Origin: DAIDKA01 sp036521075 | GTDB taxonomy: Bacteria; Pseudomonadota; Gammaproteobacteria; Steroidobacterales; Steroidobacteraceae | Assembly: GCA_036521075.1 (NCBI GenBank) | Contig: DATDIL010000054.1 | Span: 1 to 32,481 of the forward strand | Direction of reading: 5' to 3' | DNA length: 32,481 bases | In this document: positions 7,243 to 15,907 of the stretch, one piece after another | How positions within the stretch are numbered: the first letter of the stretch is position 1 | Layout: the number at the start of each line of letters is the position of its first letter | Translations under genes and position numbers: made by a program | The notes under the pieces: model-generated | Seen by the model: only the letters and a program-made list of their open reading frames with translations | What the model was told of the DNA's origin: nothing | Database searches by the model: none

Positions 7243-8325
7243 ATGGCTGATGCGCCCGCCCCCGCGACCCCGACCAATGGTGACGGCAATCGACGCATCC
7301 GCATCGGGCTTTTCACCGTCCTGGGTGTCATCGCACTCGTGGGCATTGGCTATGGCGTGCGCTGGATGGTGTATGGCCGCTTCATCGAGACCACGGACGA
7401 TGCGTACTTGCGGGCCGATACCGTCACGGTGGCGCCACGGGTCAACGGCTATATCGACCAGATCTACGTGGTCGACAACCAGGTCGTGAAGGCCGGGGAT
7501 CCTCTGGTGCGCATCGATCTGCGCAACTACAAGGCGCTACTGAATCAGCAGGATGCGGCCGTCGACGCCCGCAACGCGGACATCCAGGCCGCGCAAAGCC
7601 AGATTACGCAACAGCAAGCCGCCGTGGAGTCGGCGCGCGCGCAGCTGGTCGGCGCCGAAGCCAATGCTAGGTACGCCCGTGAAGAGTCGGATCGCTACAA
7701 GGGTCTGCGCGATGAGGGTGTCGAAACGGACGAGCGCTATGCCGAGGCCCTCAACCAGCGTAACCAGACCGCTGCAGCGGTGTTGGGCGCCGAGGCAAAT
7801 GTCAAAGTGGCCGAGCGCCAGCTCGTGACCATACGCAGCCAGATGAACCAGGTCCGCGCCCAGCTGGAAGGCGCCCAGGCCGCCTCACACACCGCGCAGC
7901 TGAATCTGGACGACACCATCATACGCGCCAGCATCGATGGTCGGATCGGCGACAAGACCGTCCAGCTCGGCCAGTTCGTGCAGCCGGGGACCCGGCTGAT
8001 GTCGGTGGTGCCCGTGCAGGACATATACCTGGTGGCCAACTACAAGGAGACCCAGGTGCGCCGCATGACGGTGGGCCAGAAGGCGACCGTGAAGGTGGAC
8101 GCACTGGGCGATGCCGGCATCCCCGGCACCGTCCAAAGTTTCGCGCCGGGCACGGGAGCGCAGTTCGCATTGCTGCCGCCGGAGAATGCCACCGGCAATT
8201 TCATCAAGATCGTGCAGCGCGTGCCGGTGCGCATCAAGCTGCAGCCGCCCAAGGACGTGGCAGCACGCCTGGTGCCCGGCCTATCGGTAAGTGTCGAAAT
8301 CGATACGCGCACTGACGGTCAGTAA
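7243..8325 (+). CDS. HlyD/EmrA family membrane fusion protein of an efflux pump
   Basis: A 360-residue periplasmic adaptor of the EmrA type. One membrane helix near residues 22-45 anchors it in the inner membrane. A lipoyl/barrel half follows (VTVAPRVNGYIDQIYVVDNQVVKAGDPLVRID), then a long coiled-coil hairpin rich in Ala and Gln at about 100-215, the second lipoyl half (IRASIDGRIGDKTVQLGQFV) and the C-terminal beta barrel. It should bridge the DHA2 transporter encoded next to the outer-membrane channel after that. The gene is first of a tight three-gene operon (gaps of 2 and 3 bp) and divergent from the CecR-type regulator. The substrate is unknown; such pumps export hydrophobic drugs, uncouplers or aromatic acids. 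Confidence 0.92.
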   Translation: MADAPAPATPTNGDGNRRIRIGLFTVLGVIALVGIGYGVRWMVYGRFIETTDDAYLRADTVTVAPRVNGYIDQIYVVDNQVVKAGDPLVRIDLRNYKALLNQQDAAVDARNADIQAAQSQITQQQAAVESARAQLVGAEANARYAREESDRYKGLRDEGVETDERYAEALNQRNQTAAAVLGAEANVKVAERQLVTIRSQMNQVRAQLEGAQAASHTAQLNLDDTIIRASIDGRIGDKTVQLGQFVQPGTRLMSVVPVQDIYLVANYKETQVRRMTVGQKATVKVDALGDAGIPGTVQSFAPGTGAQFALLPPENATGNFIKIVQRVPVRIKLQPPKDVAARLVPGLSVSVEIDTRTDGQ

Positions 8326-8327
8326 TC

Positions 8328-9899
8328 ATGAGCGCGGCCAAAGTGGCGCACACCGAACCGAATGCGACAACGCAGGACTGGATTGCGGTCATCGCGGGCG
8401 CCCTCGGCGCGCTCATCGCCACTTTGGACATTTCCATCGTCAACTCCGCCCTGCCCCAGATTCAAGGCGAAATCGGCGCGACGGGCACCGAGGGCACCTG
8501 GATAGCCACCGGGTACCTGGTGAGTGAAGTCGTGATGATTCCGCTGACGGCGTGGCTGTCGCGAATGCTGGGGATGCGCACCCTGCTGCTCACCTGCGCC
8601 GTGCTCTTCACACTCTTCTCGGTCCTGTGCGGCGCCAGTCACGACCTGGTGACCATGGTGATCGGTCGCGTCGGCCAGGGCTTCTTCGGCGGCGCGTTGA
8701 TCCCGACGGCGCAGACGCTCGTGCGCACGCGTCTGCCGCAGCACCAGATGCCCATCGGCATGACGATGTTCGGCCTCATCGTGCTGCTGGGACCCCTGAT
8801 GGGCCCCGTGCTCGGCGGATGGCTTACCGAAAACGGCAGCTGGCAGTGGTGCTTCTTCATCAACGTTCCCGTGGCGGTGGGCCTGATCAGCCTGCTGCTG
8901 CTGGGCGTGCCGCACCAGAGGGCCAATATTCACGAGCTCGTCGAAGCCGATTGGGCCGGCATCATCGGCATGTCCATCGGACTGAGCTGTCTGACGGTGG
9001 TGCTGGAGGAAGGCCAGCGCGAGCAGTGGTTTGATTCCAGCGTGATCCGCACCCTGTCGGTGTTTGCCGTGCTCGGGCTGACAACGCTGGCCATTACGCA
9101 GTTCACCAGCAAACGGCCGGTTCTGAAGCTGAAACTGCTGCGCAATTTCACCTACGCCAGCGTGATTCTGATCGTCGTCACCATTGGCATGGTGTTGTAC
9201 AACATCCTGTACGTGCTGCCGCAGTTCTTGAGCGGCGTCGCCGGTTACAACGCGTTTCAGTCGGGGTGGGTGCTGGCGCTTTCGGGACTACCGGCCTTCG
9301 CGCTGATGCCCGTGCTGCCACGCATCCTGCGCATCGGCAACGTGAAGATGGTGGTCGGTTTCGGGCTCATCTGTTTCGCCTGCAGCTGCTTCATCGATAT
9401 CCATCTCACCGCACAATCCAGCGGTCGCGACTTCATCGCCTCGCAGCTGCTGCGCGGCATCGGACAGATCTTCTCCTTCATGCCGCTGAACCAGATTTCC
9501 GTGGGCGCAGTCTCCCGCTCGGAGACCGCCGATGCCGCGGGGCTGTTCAACATGGCACGCAATCTCGGCGGCACGATCGGGCTTGCGCTGATGGGTGTGT
9601 TCATCGATAGACGCACCGAGGTTCATGCGGATGCCATTCGCGAGTCGGTGAACGCAAATTCCGTGCTGCTCCAGGACCGACTTGCTTCCCAGGCGGCGGT
9701 TTTTTCCGCGCAGTCCGGGGACCTGGCACTGGGGCAGAAGTCGGCCATCGCCTCCCTGGCAGGCCAGATCCATCAGCAGGCCATGGTCATGACCTTTTCG
9801 GACTGCTTCTGGATACTCGGCGTGGGATTGCTGGTGATGATGCCGCTGTTGTTCATGCTGCGCTCGCAGAAACCCATCAATCAACCGGTCCGCGCCTAA
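8328..9899 (+). CDS. DHA2 (EmrB/QacA) family MFS efflux transporter
   Basis: A 523-residue inner-membrane proton antiporter of the 14-helix DHA2 family, at the family's normal length. The first helix carries LGALIATLDISIVNSALPQIQGE, the classic DHA2 motif with an Asp in helix 1. It is followed by GTWIATGYLVSEVVMIPLTAWLS and the motif A-like stretch around RMLGMR. FFINVPVAVGLISLLLL marks helix 6. A hydrophilic stretch near residues 425-480 (DRRTEVHAD...) precedes the last helix, as in EmrB. It starts two bases after the EmrA-type gene and three before the channel gene, so the three form a complete tripartite pump. Confidence 0.93.
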   Translation: MSAAKVAHTEPNATTQDWIAVIAGALGALIATLDISIVNSALPQIQGEIGATGTEGTWIATGYLVSEVVMIPLTAWLSRMLGMRTLLLTCAVLFTLFSVLCGASHDLVTMVIGRVGQGFFGGALIPTAQTLVRTRLPQHQMPIGMTMFGLIVLLGPLMGPVLGGWLTENGSWQWCFFINVPVAVGLISLLLLGVPHQRANIHELVEADWAGIIGMSIGLSCLTVVLEEGQREQWFDSSVIRTLSVFAVLGLTTLAITQFTSKRPVLKLKLLRNFTYASVILIVVTIGMVLYNILYVLPQFLSGVAGYNAFQSGWVLALSGLPAFALMPVLPRILRIGNVKMVVGFGLICFACSCFIDIHLTAQSSGRDFIASQLLRGIGQIFSFMPLNQISVGAVSRSETADAAGLFNMARNLGGTIGLALMGVFIDRRTEVHADAIRESVNANSVLLQDRLASQAAVFSAQSGDLALGQKSAIASLAGQIHQQAMVMTFSDCFWILGVGLLVMMPLLFMLRSQKPINQPVRA

Positions 9900-9902
9900 A
9901 TC

Positions 9903-11378
9903 ATGTCATCCCTGAAGAATTCCGTAGTCACCGCCGGCATCGCGCTGAGCCTTGCCGGTTGCACCGTCGGGCCGGACTATCACGGCGCTCCATCGGTCGT
10001 CACTACCGGCAAGGCATTTGTCCGTGCCGATGGCAGCTCCGCCGCGACGCCACCCACAGCGCAGTGGTGGACGGCGCTGGGGGATCCGCAATTGAACCAC
10101 CTCATCGAGGAGACCCTCGCCACCAACCCGGGAGTCGATGTCGCCCGGGCGCGGGTGCGTGAAGCGCGCGCGAACCTGCGCCTGCAGACCGCGACCGGCC
10201 TGCCCACGAGCGGCGCTTCGGCGGCCTACCTGCGAACGGCGAATATCAGCTCGTTGCTCGGCGGCGGCGCCAGCAGCTCGGGTAACTCTGACTCCGGCGG
10301 CACGGGCAACTCGAACAGCGGCCCCCCCGCCAGTTCCAGCAGTGGCGCCTTGAACCTGTACGTTGTCGGTTTTGACGCAACGTGGGAGCTGGATTTCTTT
10401 GGCGGCAACAGGCGCGCCATCGAAGGTGCCTCCGCCAGCGTGGAAGCCTCCGAGGCCCACGTGGCCGATGCCATCGTCAGCCTCACCGCCGAGGTCGCCC
10501 AGGCCTACGTCGAGTTGTGTGATGCCCGCCAGCGCCTGAAGCTGACCCAGCAGAACATCGACATCGAGGCGCACCTGGTCGAACTGATGAAGCTGCGCCG
10601 CGCGGGCGGCGCTGCGACGGATCTGGATGTCGTGCGCGTGACCAACCAGCTCGATACCACGCGCGCGATGCTGCCCGCCATCCGCGCCACGATGAGCGAA
10701 CAACTGAACCGCTTGGCCGCCCTCACCGCGCGCGAGCCCGGTGCACTGGATACGGAACTGGCGGATGTCGGACCCGTGCCGGCCCCTCCCGCGACGACCA
10801 CCATCGGCGATCCGGCCGCGCTGCTGCGGCGCAGACCCGACATCCGGGTCGCGGAGCGCCAATTGGCGCAGCACACCGCCGCCGTCGGGCAGAGTGTGGC
10901 CGCGGAATTTCCGAAAGTCAGTCTCCTCGGCACCGTCGGCTTTGCGGCCACGCACCCACAGGACCTGTTCAATAGTGGCAGTTTCACCTACCTGGCCGGA
11001 CCGCTGCTGCAGTGGACCCCCTGGGATTTCGGACGCAATCGCGCACGGGTCGTGCAGGCCAATGCCGCACGGGATGAAGCCGAAGCGAACTATCGGCAGA
11101 CGGTACTCAATGCCCTTGCCGATGCCGAGACCGCTCTGGCGCGCTACGGTCAGCAGCGCGATGCCGTCACGGACCTCGCTCGGGCCCGCGCTTCTGCGCA
11201 GGAATCCTACCGACTGACCGAGCTGCGCCTGCGTGGCGGAACTGCCGCGACGACGGATGTGCTGGATGCCGACACGCGGCGCACGCAGGCTGATTTGAGC
11301 TACCAGCAGGCACTCGCGCAGCTCACCGAGGACTATGTGGCGTTGCAGAAGAGCCTCGGGCTCGGATGGGGCCCGTGA
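9903..11378 (+). CDS. Outer-membrane efflux lipoprotein, NodT/OprM-type TolC family
   Basis: A 491-residue outer-membrane channel of the TolC superfamily. The signal peptide ends in a lipobox LAGC with lipidation at C20, and CTVGPDY is the standard opening of NodT/OprM-type channels. The two OEP repeats are visible: VDVARARVREARANLRLQ and the matching QANAARDEAEANYRQTVLNALADAETAL. A low-complexity Gly/Ser/Asn stretch at about residues 115-147 lies between the first helices, longer than usual in OprM and possibly an external loop. The PDIRVAERQLAQHTAAVG block is conserved. It is the last gene of the efflux operon; about 60 bp separate it from the SRPBCC gene. Confidence 0.92.
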   Translation: MSSLKNSVVTAGIALSLAGCTVGPDYHGAPSVVTTGKAFVRADGSSAATPPTAQWWTALGDPQLNHLIEETLATNPGVDVARARVREARANLRLQTATGLPTSGASAAYLRTANISSLLGGGASSSGNSDSGGTGNSNSGPPASSSSGALNLYVVGFDATWELDFFGGNRRAIEGASASVEASEAHVADAIVSLTAEVAQAYVELCDARQRLKLTQQNIDIEAHLVELMKLRRAGGAATDLDVVRVTNQLDTTRAMLPAIRATMSEQLNRLAALTAREPGALDTELADVGPVPAPPATTTIGDPAALLRRRPDIRVAERQLAQHTAAVGQSVAAEFPKVSLLGTVGFAATHPQDLFNSGSFTYLAGPLLQWTPWDFGRNRARVVQANAARDEAEANYRQTVLNALADAETALARYGQQRDAVTDLARARASAQESYRLTELRLRGGTAATTDVLDADTRRTQADLSYQQALAQLTEDYVALQKSLGLGWGP

Positions 11379-11438
11379 CTCTTGCCGTCGTCCCCGGCAT
11401 GATGCAGCGCTGAACGCAAATCAACCAGGGGGAGTCTC

Positions 11439-11954
11439 ATGACCTTCAGATCTAATGGCCTGCTCGCCGCGGGCGTGCTGGGCATCGCGCTGTGCTCAAC
11501 CGGTGCATTCGCCGCCGATGCCGCACCCGCCGCGGACTACGCCGTCGTCAACCTCAACACTGTAGTCGATGCGCCGGTGGATGTTGTGTGGAAGAAAATC
11601 GGTGGCTTCTGTGACATTCAAGCCTGGCTGAAAGCTCCGTGCACCCTTACGTCGGGTACCGGTGAGGTAGGATCCGTGCGTCATCTGGCTTTTGGCAAGA
11701 ATGGCGTGGACGAAGTCATGGTGGCCAAGACGGCCCACTCGTATACCTACACCCAGCCGAACACGACCATCCTCTACCACGGTACGCTGGAAGTAGTCCC
11801 GGATGGCAAGGGCAAATCGAAGATTCTCTACAATCTGATCTGGGACCAGGCAGCGCAGACCAGCGCCGAAGCGAAAACCAAGGATCGCGACGGTCGCACC
11901 AAGGCCTTCACCGGGGCACTGGCCAACATGAAGGCCATCGTCGAAGGCAAGTAG
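11439..11954 (+). CDS. Exported SRPBCC (START-like) family protein
   Basis: A 171-residue protein with a signal peptide (residues 1-25, cleavage after AFA). The mature part resembles the SRPBCC/polyketide-cyclase fold: a first strand with VVNLNTVVDAPVDVVWKKIGGFCDIQAWL, then a beta-rich body and a final long helix (KAFTGALANMKAIVEG). This fold binds hydrophobic ligands. Export to the periplasm is less common for the family but is seen in other catabolic regions. The ATG follows AGGGGGAG. It lies 60 bp downstream of the efflux operon and may be read through from it. It ends before a hairpin facing the convergent NTF2-like gene. No ligand can be named. Confidence 0.8.
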   Translation: MTFRSNGLLAAGVLGIALCSTGAFAADAAPAADYAVVNLNTVVDAPVDVVWKKIGGFCDIQAWLKAPCTLTSGTGEVGSVRHLAFGKNGVDEVMVAKTAHSYTYTQPNTTILYHGTLEVVPDGKGKSKILYNLIWDQAAQTSAEAKTKDRDGRTKAFTGALANMKAIVEGK

Positions 11955-11977
11955 CGCCCCCGCAGCGACCCTCGCGC

Positions 11978-12006
11978 GCGGACATGACGGGCCATGTCAT
12001 GTCCGC
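11978..12006. terminator. Hairpin between convergent genes, probable bidirectional terminator
   Basis: GCGGACATGAC (11978-11988) and GTCATGTCCGC (11996-12006) form a perfect 11-bp stem with a 7-base loop. It sits between the stops at 11954 and 12022 of convergent genes. No T-run follows on either strand, so it is not a canonical intrinsic terminator, but the position fits transcript ending or 3' end protection. Confidence 0.6.
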
Positions 12007-12021
12007 CGCTCCGGTTGCCGA

Positions 12022-12585
12022 CTACGGATTCTTGGGCAACTTTGCGAACATCGCCTGCAAGCCCGCGTTACTGGTGATCACCCGAAGCTTGAAGAGCCAG
12101 TGACCGTTGACCTTCACCAGATCGTCACGCTCCGTGCCTTGCTCGATGAACTGTGGTGGACCCGCCTTGGTCGGGGAATTGATTCCGGTCCACAGCGTCT
12201 GCGCCGTAGCCGTACTGCCATTGACCACGACCGTGACATTCGTCAGCAGCATGCGAAAGATTCCCGGTCGCTTTGGCGTTCCGGCCGCAATCTTCTTGTA
12301 AACATCCTGGATGGCGGCTTCGCCCTGCCCCTTCAGGCCGTTCACGTCAATGACACCATCGGGAAGGTAGTAACCCCCGAAATCACTTCCACCTTTGCCC
12401 AAATGCGTGTAGTAGTCGACGAGCATGTCCCGGATCTGCTGCTTGTCGAGTAGCGTCTGCAGCGTCGTCGCCGGCTGTTCCGCCACCGCACACTTCACCG
12501 CGATCATGGATGCGAACACGGTCGCGCCCAGCGCCATGGCCGCCGCCGTGGCGCTGAAGCGCGTGTGATTCCCTAGATGCTTCAT
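12022..12585 (-). CDS. Exported NTF2-like (SnoaL-like) protein
   Basis: A 187-residue protein with a signal peptide (about 1-35, ending KCAVA). The mature part is a nuclear-transport-factor-2-like cone fold: helix QTLLDKQQIRDMLVDYYTHL, then DFGGYYLPDGVIDVNG and the strands RMLLTNVTVVVNGSTATAQTLWTGI and DDLVKVNGHWLFKLRVITS. The family includes small-molecule isomerases, dehydratases and many proteins of unknown role. The start at 12585 has GGGGAGAA upstream and begins a proper signal peptide, unlike the extra codons up to 12624. It lies 52 bp downstream of the MFS transporter gene on the same strand and probably shares its transcript, which suggests the two deal with the same compound. Confidence 0.8.
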   Translation of the reverse strand: MKHLGNHTRFSATAAAMALGATVFASMIAVKCAVAEQPATTLQTLLDKQQIRDMLVDYYTHLGKGGSDFGGYYLPDGVIDVNGLKGQGEAAIQDVYKKIAAGTPKRPGIFRMLLTNVTVVVNGSTATAQTLWTGINSPTKAGPPQFIEQGTERDDLVKVNGHWLFKLRVITSNAGLQAMFAKLPKNP

Positions 12586-12637
12586 GGCAATTCTCCCCGT
12601 TGAATCAGCATAATTTCCGGTCACACCCGAGCGCGAA

Positions 12638-13897
12638 TCAAGCCGTTTGCGCTACGGCATTGCCGGCAAACCGCGGATTGGTCTCCCGCAGCCCCAGCGC
12701 CAGCACCGCGGCAACCAGCGGAATGATTCCCTGGAATATCAACGGCGATGCCAGGCTGAACAGGTCCGCCAGCTTGCCTGCCACGAGCGGGCTCAAGACA
12801 CCCCCGCCAATCTCGCCGACGCCGATGACGAGCCCCATTGCGGTTGCTGCACGCCTAAAGGACAGGGTTTCGGCGGGAACCACGCCCATGAACAGCGGGA
12901 ATGAGCCGGCGCCAATCCAGCTCAGCGCCATCAGTGTCGTCATCAACACCACCGATCCGTTGATCATCAGCACCGCGAGGGGGCATAGCCCCATCAGTAC
13001 GCAGAACCCAATCATGACGGGACGGCGACCAAACCGGTCGGACAGCCACGGACCGAATACCCCACCTATTGCCGGACAGAAACCGACGACTGCCATGATC
13101 CGCGCCATCACCTGCGGGGACAGGCGCAGTCCGCTGGTGAGGTATTGCGGCAGAAAGATGCCCCCGATGACCAGCGAGCCCACCATCAGGATGCTGATGC
13201 CGCAGCACAGTGCGATATTGCGATTCGCCAACATGGACCACACCGAAGCGGACGGCTCGTTGGCCGTTTGCGCCGCAGACAACACTGCCGCCCGGGGCGG
13301 CTCATCCACCAGCCACCAGATCAGCAGTGCCAGGATCAGCCCCGGTACACCCGAGAGGAAAAATGCCGCGTGCCATGAGTAGGCGATGGCCAGGGGCACC
13401 AGTACGATGGGAGCAAGCGTGGTGCCGATGACGGATCCGAAGAAATTCTGCGTAATCCCGGCGTTCAGGCCACGGCGTTTTTCGGCGCTGACCGCGGCCA
13501 GTATGGCCAGGCAAATGGGCAGGAACGGTCCTTCGACAGCGCCCATGACCAGTCGGGCCGCGAGCAGTGTCCAGTACGATGTCGCCAGGCCCGACAGCAT
13601 CGAGCACACTGAGAACACCAGTAGTGCCCCGAGCAGAAACGGCTTGCGGGCTCCGGTGCGGTCGGACCAGAAGCCGATCAGGTACGCCCCGATGGCCCAG
13701 GTGAATGCGAGTGCCGCGGGCAGTGCCGACAATTCGAAATTGGTGAGATGCAGTTCCGGAACGATGAACGGCGACAGGAAGGTGATCGACATCCGGTCCC
13801 AGTAGGCGAAGCCCCACGCCAGGCCGAGCAGCAACAGGGTGCGCATTTCGATGGCGAATGCGCGCCCTCCCAGAACATCAGACGGGCGTTGTGACAT
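12638..13897 (-). CDS. MFS transporter, probable organic-anion/sugar-acid symporter type
   Basis: A 419-residue inner-membrane protein with twelve predicted helices. Early motifs are GLAWGFAYWDRMSITFLSPFIVPEL and, between helices 2 and 3, GFWSDRTGARKPFLLG, the MFS motif A. The pattern matches the anion:cation symporter and related uptake branches rather than drug efflux. The C-terminal half has the second motif A, PWLSDRFGRRPVM. ATG 13897 follows a G-run ribosome site; the frame remains open to 13948 but with hydrophilic, unconvincing sequence. A 22-bp palindrome sits 45 bp upstream and may be its operator. The NTF2-like gene follows downstream on the same strand. Uptake of an organic acid for catabolism is plausible but substrate specificity cannot be assigned. 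Confidence 0.88.
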   Translation of the reverse strand: MSQRPSDVLGGRAFAIEMRTLLLLGLAWGFAYWDRMSITFLSPFIVPELHLTNFELSALPAALAFTWAIGAYLIGFWSDRTGARKPFLLGALLVFSVCSMLSGLATSYWTLLAARLVMGAVEGPFLPICLAILAAVSAEKRRGLNAGITQNFFGSVIGTTLAPIVLVPLAIAYSWHAAFFLSGVPGLILALLIWWLVDEPPRAAVLSAAQTANEPSASVWSMLANRNIALCCGISILMVGSLVIGGIFLPQYLTSGLRLSPQVMARIMAVVGFCPAIGGVFGPWLSDRFGRRPVMIGFCVLMGLCPLAVLMINGSVVLMTTLMALSWIGAGSFPLFMGVVPAETLSFRRAATAMGLVIGVGEIGGGVLSPLVAGKLADLFSLASPLIFQGIIPLVAAVLALGLRETNPRFAGNAVAQTA

Positions 13898-14273
13898 ATC
13901 GACCCCCCTACCGGCACACGACCCAGGCATTTTCTGCTCTTCGCGCATGATAGATCATGCGCGCGCCCGGCAGCGTGGCTTTACGGTTGGCCACGACCGA
14001 GTGCGCGCAAGGCATCAGCCCGTGCCGGCTGAGCGCAGTTTGCAGAAGTACCGGTCGGCGGATCATCGAGCTTCCGGATCGGCCTCGGGAGGCGCCGCGG
14101 TCGCACCCATGAAAATCGGTATCGCGGAACGGTCGCCGGACGACATGATTGCGGCAGCCACTTGGGCGTCCCTGCCACCCCCACATCACTAGCTGCACAG
14201 TTGATCCGGCAACTCGGGTAATCGCCTGAATTGTTTGCGGTATACTCGGCGTGCTTTTGTAAGGGGGGAAAAC
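13898..14273. other. Intergenic region of 376 bp between divergent genes
   Basis: No convincing coding sequence is visible on either strand. It holds the 22-bp palindrome at 13942-13963, where a minus-strand TATCAT could serve as -10 for the MFS gene. It also holds a likely -10 TATACT at 14241-14246 preceded by GCGG, 28 bp before the cassette gene at 14274. No clear -35 is found for the latter. Confidence 0.6.
13942..13963. promoter_or_regulatory. Perfect 22-bp palindrome, probable operator
   Basis: CGCGCATGAT (13942-13951) and ATCATGCGCG (13954-13963) are exact inverted copies around the dinucleotide AG. It lies 45 bp upstream of the MFS start and overlaps a minus-strand TATCAT. Size and symmetry fit a dimeric repressor site. 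No regulator gene is adjacent, so the binding protein is unknown. Confidence 0.55.
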
Positions 14274-15125
14274 ATGCATCGATCGGCATGGCTGGCAGTC
14301 AGTTTGGCGGTCCTCTGGACGGCATCCTTTGCACAGGAAGGCGCCCCTCCCCCGGGCCCTGGCCAGGGTGGCGATCCCGCCGCGCGCGCCGCGGCCCAGG
14401 ACAAGCGCAACGCCGCCTCCGCGGCGCTGTGGAATAAGAAACCGGCGCCAACCGATCCACGCGACTTCTCCGGCGTATGGTGGACTCGCGGCTATGACCG
14501 CACCTTCCGTCCCATCACGGATCGGCCCATGTCGCCGGCCCAATCCGCAAGCCTGCTGCCCCTGACCCCGCTCGAGGCCGCCAGCCGCCAGCATCACCTG
14601 GATATGGAGAAGGCCGGTACGCCGATCGCCGACGCTCCGACCCAATGCTTCCCCCACGGGATCCCGCGGCTCATGGCCTCCCCGTATCCGATCGAGTTCG
14701 TCTACGCGCCGGGCCTGATTACGATACTGCACGAGGTGGCGCACAACGTGCGCTTCATCCACATGGACGGCAAGCCCGTGCCGGCTGATACGCCGCGAAC
14801 CTTCCTGGGCTACTCGGTCGGCCATTGGGAAGGCAATACGCTGGTGATCGTCACCGATCATTTCAACGACCGCACGCAGATCGACGAGGAGTCGCTCTCG
14901 CATGGCCTGCAGCTGAAGGTCACCGAGCGGATGACCAAGTTCACCAATAAATATGGCGGCGTCGAGATCCGCAACCTCATCACCATCGAGGATCCCGAGC
15001 ACTTCACCAAGCCCTGGACGGCCGAACGGCTGTATCCGTGGCGGGGCGACATCCATATCGCCGAATACTCGTGCGAGGAAAACAATCGCAATGCGCCCGT
15101 GAATGGCATCTCGGTGGCCAAATGA
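14274..15125 (+). CDS. Exported protein of uncharacterised family, cassette copy 1, first gene (A1)
   Basis: A 283-residue protein with a signal peptide (1-20, ending SFA) and a Pro/Gly-rich linker to residue 60. The body has blocks shared with the genes at 15122, 24192 and 25028: DFSGVWW, TQCFPHGIPRLM, a strand with HEVAH (153-157), TFLGYSVGHWEGNTLVI, VTERM and IEDPEHF. Two cysteines, C125 and C267 (SCEENNRNAP), match in position in all four proteins and probably form a disulfide. HEVAH fits the HExxH zinc motif, but the surrounding residues look like beta strand, so an enzyme role is uncertain. ATG 14274 follows AAGGGGGGAA. The gene overlaps the next by ATGA. I know no named function for the family. 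Confidence 0.85.
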   Translation: MHRSAWLAVSLAVLWTASFAQEGAPPPGPGQGGDPAARAAAQDKRNAASAALWNKKPAPTDPRDFSGVWWTRGYDRTFRPITDRPMSPAQSASLLPLTPLEAASRQHHLDMEKAGTPIADAPTQCFPHGIPRLMASPYPIEFVYAPGLITILHEVAHNVRFIHMDGKPVPADTPRTFLGYSVGHWEGNTLVIVTDHFNDRTQIDEESLSHGLQLKVTERMTKFTNKYGGVEIRNLITIEDPEHFTKPWTAERLYPWRGDIHIAEYSCEENNRNAPVNGISVAK

Positions 15126-15889
15126 TGACGCAGAACAATCTGAAGCTATCCGTACGCGGTCGCGGGCTGCTCACGCTGCTGTGCGTGGCCCTGGTGCCCG
15201 CGGTGCTCGCCAGCGCCCCGGTCTTCTCGGCCGCGGAATCCGCCGCGACCAACGATGCGGCGCCGCTCTTTGAACAGCCCCCTGCGGAAGTGCCCAATTT
15301 CACGGGTAAATGGTTAAACCCGAAACCGGGCGGCCACCTGCTCACCGCTGGGGGCGGTGAGCCGCCGCTCAATGCGGCGGGCAAGAAAGAATACGCCAGG
15401 CGCCGGGCCGCACTGAAGAGCGGTGACCACAAGATCGATCCGATCTCTACCTGCCTGATGCACGGGATTCCGCGACTGATGCTCACGCCTTACCCGTTAC
15501 TGATCCTGCAGACGACGCGCAATGTGAGCTTCGTGCATGAGGCCAATCACACCTTCCGCATCATTTACTGGGACAAGGCCCCGGCAGCGGCGGATGTGGA
15601 TCCCACCTACCTCGGCAGCGCCGGCGCGCATTTCGAGGGCAAGACATTGGTCATCGACAGTGTGGGCTTCAATGACCTGACGTGGCTGGACTACAGCGGA
15701 CTGCCGCATGGGGAGAAGCTGACGGTGCAGGAACGCTACGTACTGAGCAATCCTTCGACCATCAATGCCTCAGTGACCATCACCGATCCGGACTTCTACA
15801 CCGCCCCCTGGACGACGAAGTTCACCCTGAAGCGTCAACCGGGCATGAGCCTGAAGGAAAACGTCTGCATGGACACCCACCAGATGTAG
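15122..15889 (+). CDS. Exported protein of uncharacterised family, cassette copy 1, second gene (B1)
   Basis: A 255-residue protein with a long signal region (about 1-37, ending VFSA). It shares the family blocks of A1 in shorter form: PNFTGKW, STCLMHGIPRLML, HEANH (139-143, also HExxH), YLGSAGAHFEGKTLVID, VQERY and ITDPDFY. The cysteine pair is C111 and C249. It lacks the EENNRNAP tail of A1 and A2. Its start ATG overlaps the A1 stop (15122-15125), so A1 and B1 should be made in linked amounts, as expected for partner subunits; that is an inference. The minus-strand ankyrin gene converges with an 18-bp gap. Confidence 0.83.
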   Translation: MMTQNNLKLSVRGRGLLTLLCVALVPAVLASAPVFSAAESAATNDAAPLFEQPPAEVPNFTGKWLNPKPGGHLLTAGGGEPPLNAAGKKEYARRRAALKSGDHKIDPISTCLMHGIPRLMLTPYPLLILQTTRNVSFVHEANHTFRIIYWDKAPAAADVDPTYLGSAGAHFEGKTLVIDSVGFNDLTWLDYSGLPHGEKLTVQERYVLSNPSTINASVTITDPDFYTAPWTTKFTLKRQPGMSLKENVCMDTHQM

Positions 15890-15907
15890 GCGCGCTCCGG
15901 CCGGCGA

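Noticed and set aside
10300..10350. Gly/Ser/Asn-rich stretch in the TolC-family gene as an insertion or frameshift
   Set aside because: The frame is kept and the flanking TolC helices are normal, so it is a low-complexity loop rather than damage.
9906..10955. Open frame of 349 codons on the minus strand
   Set aside because: Antisense to the outer-membrane efflux channel gene, whose protein is clearly recognised.
13908..15056. Open frame of 382 codons on the minus strand
   Set aside because: Antisense to cassette gene A1 and running through the intergenic region; composition is that of a shadow frame.
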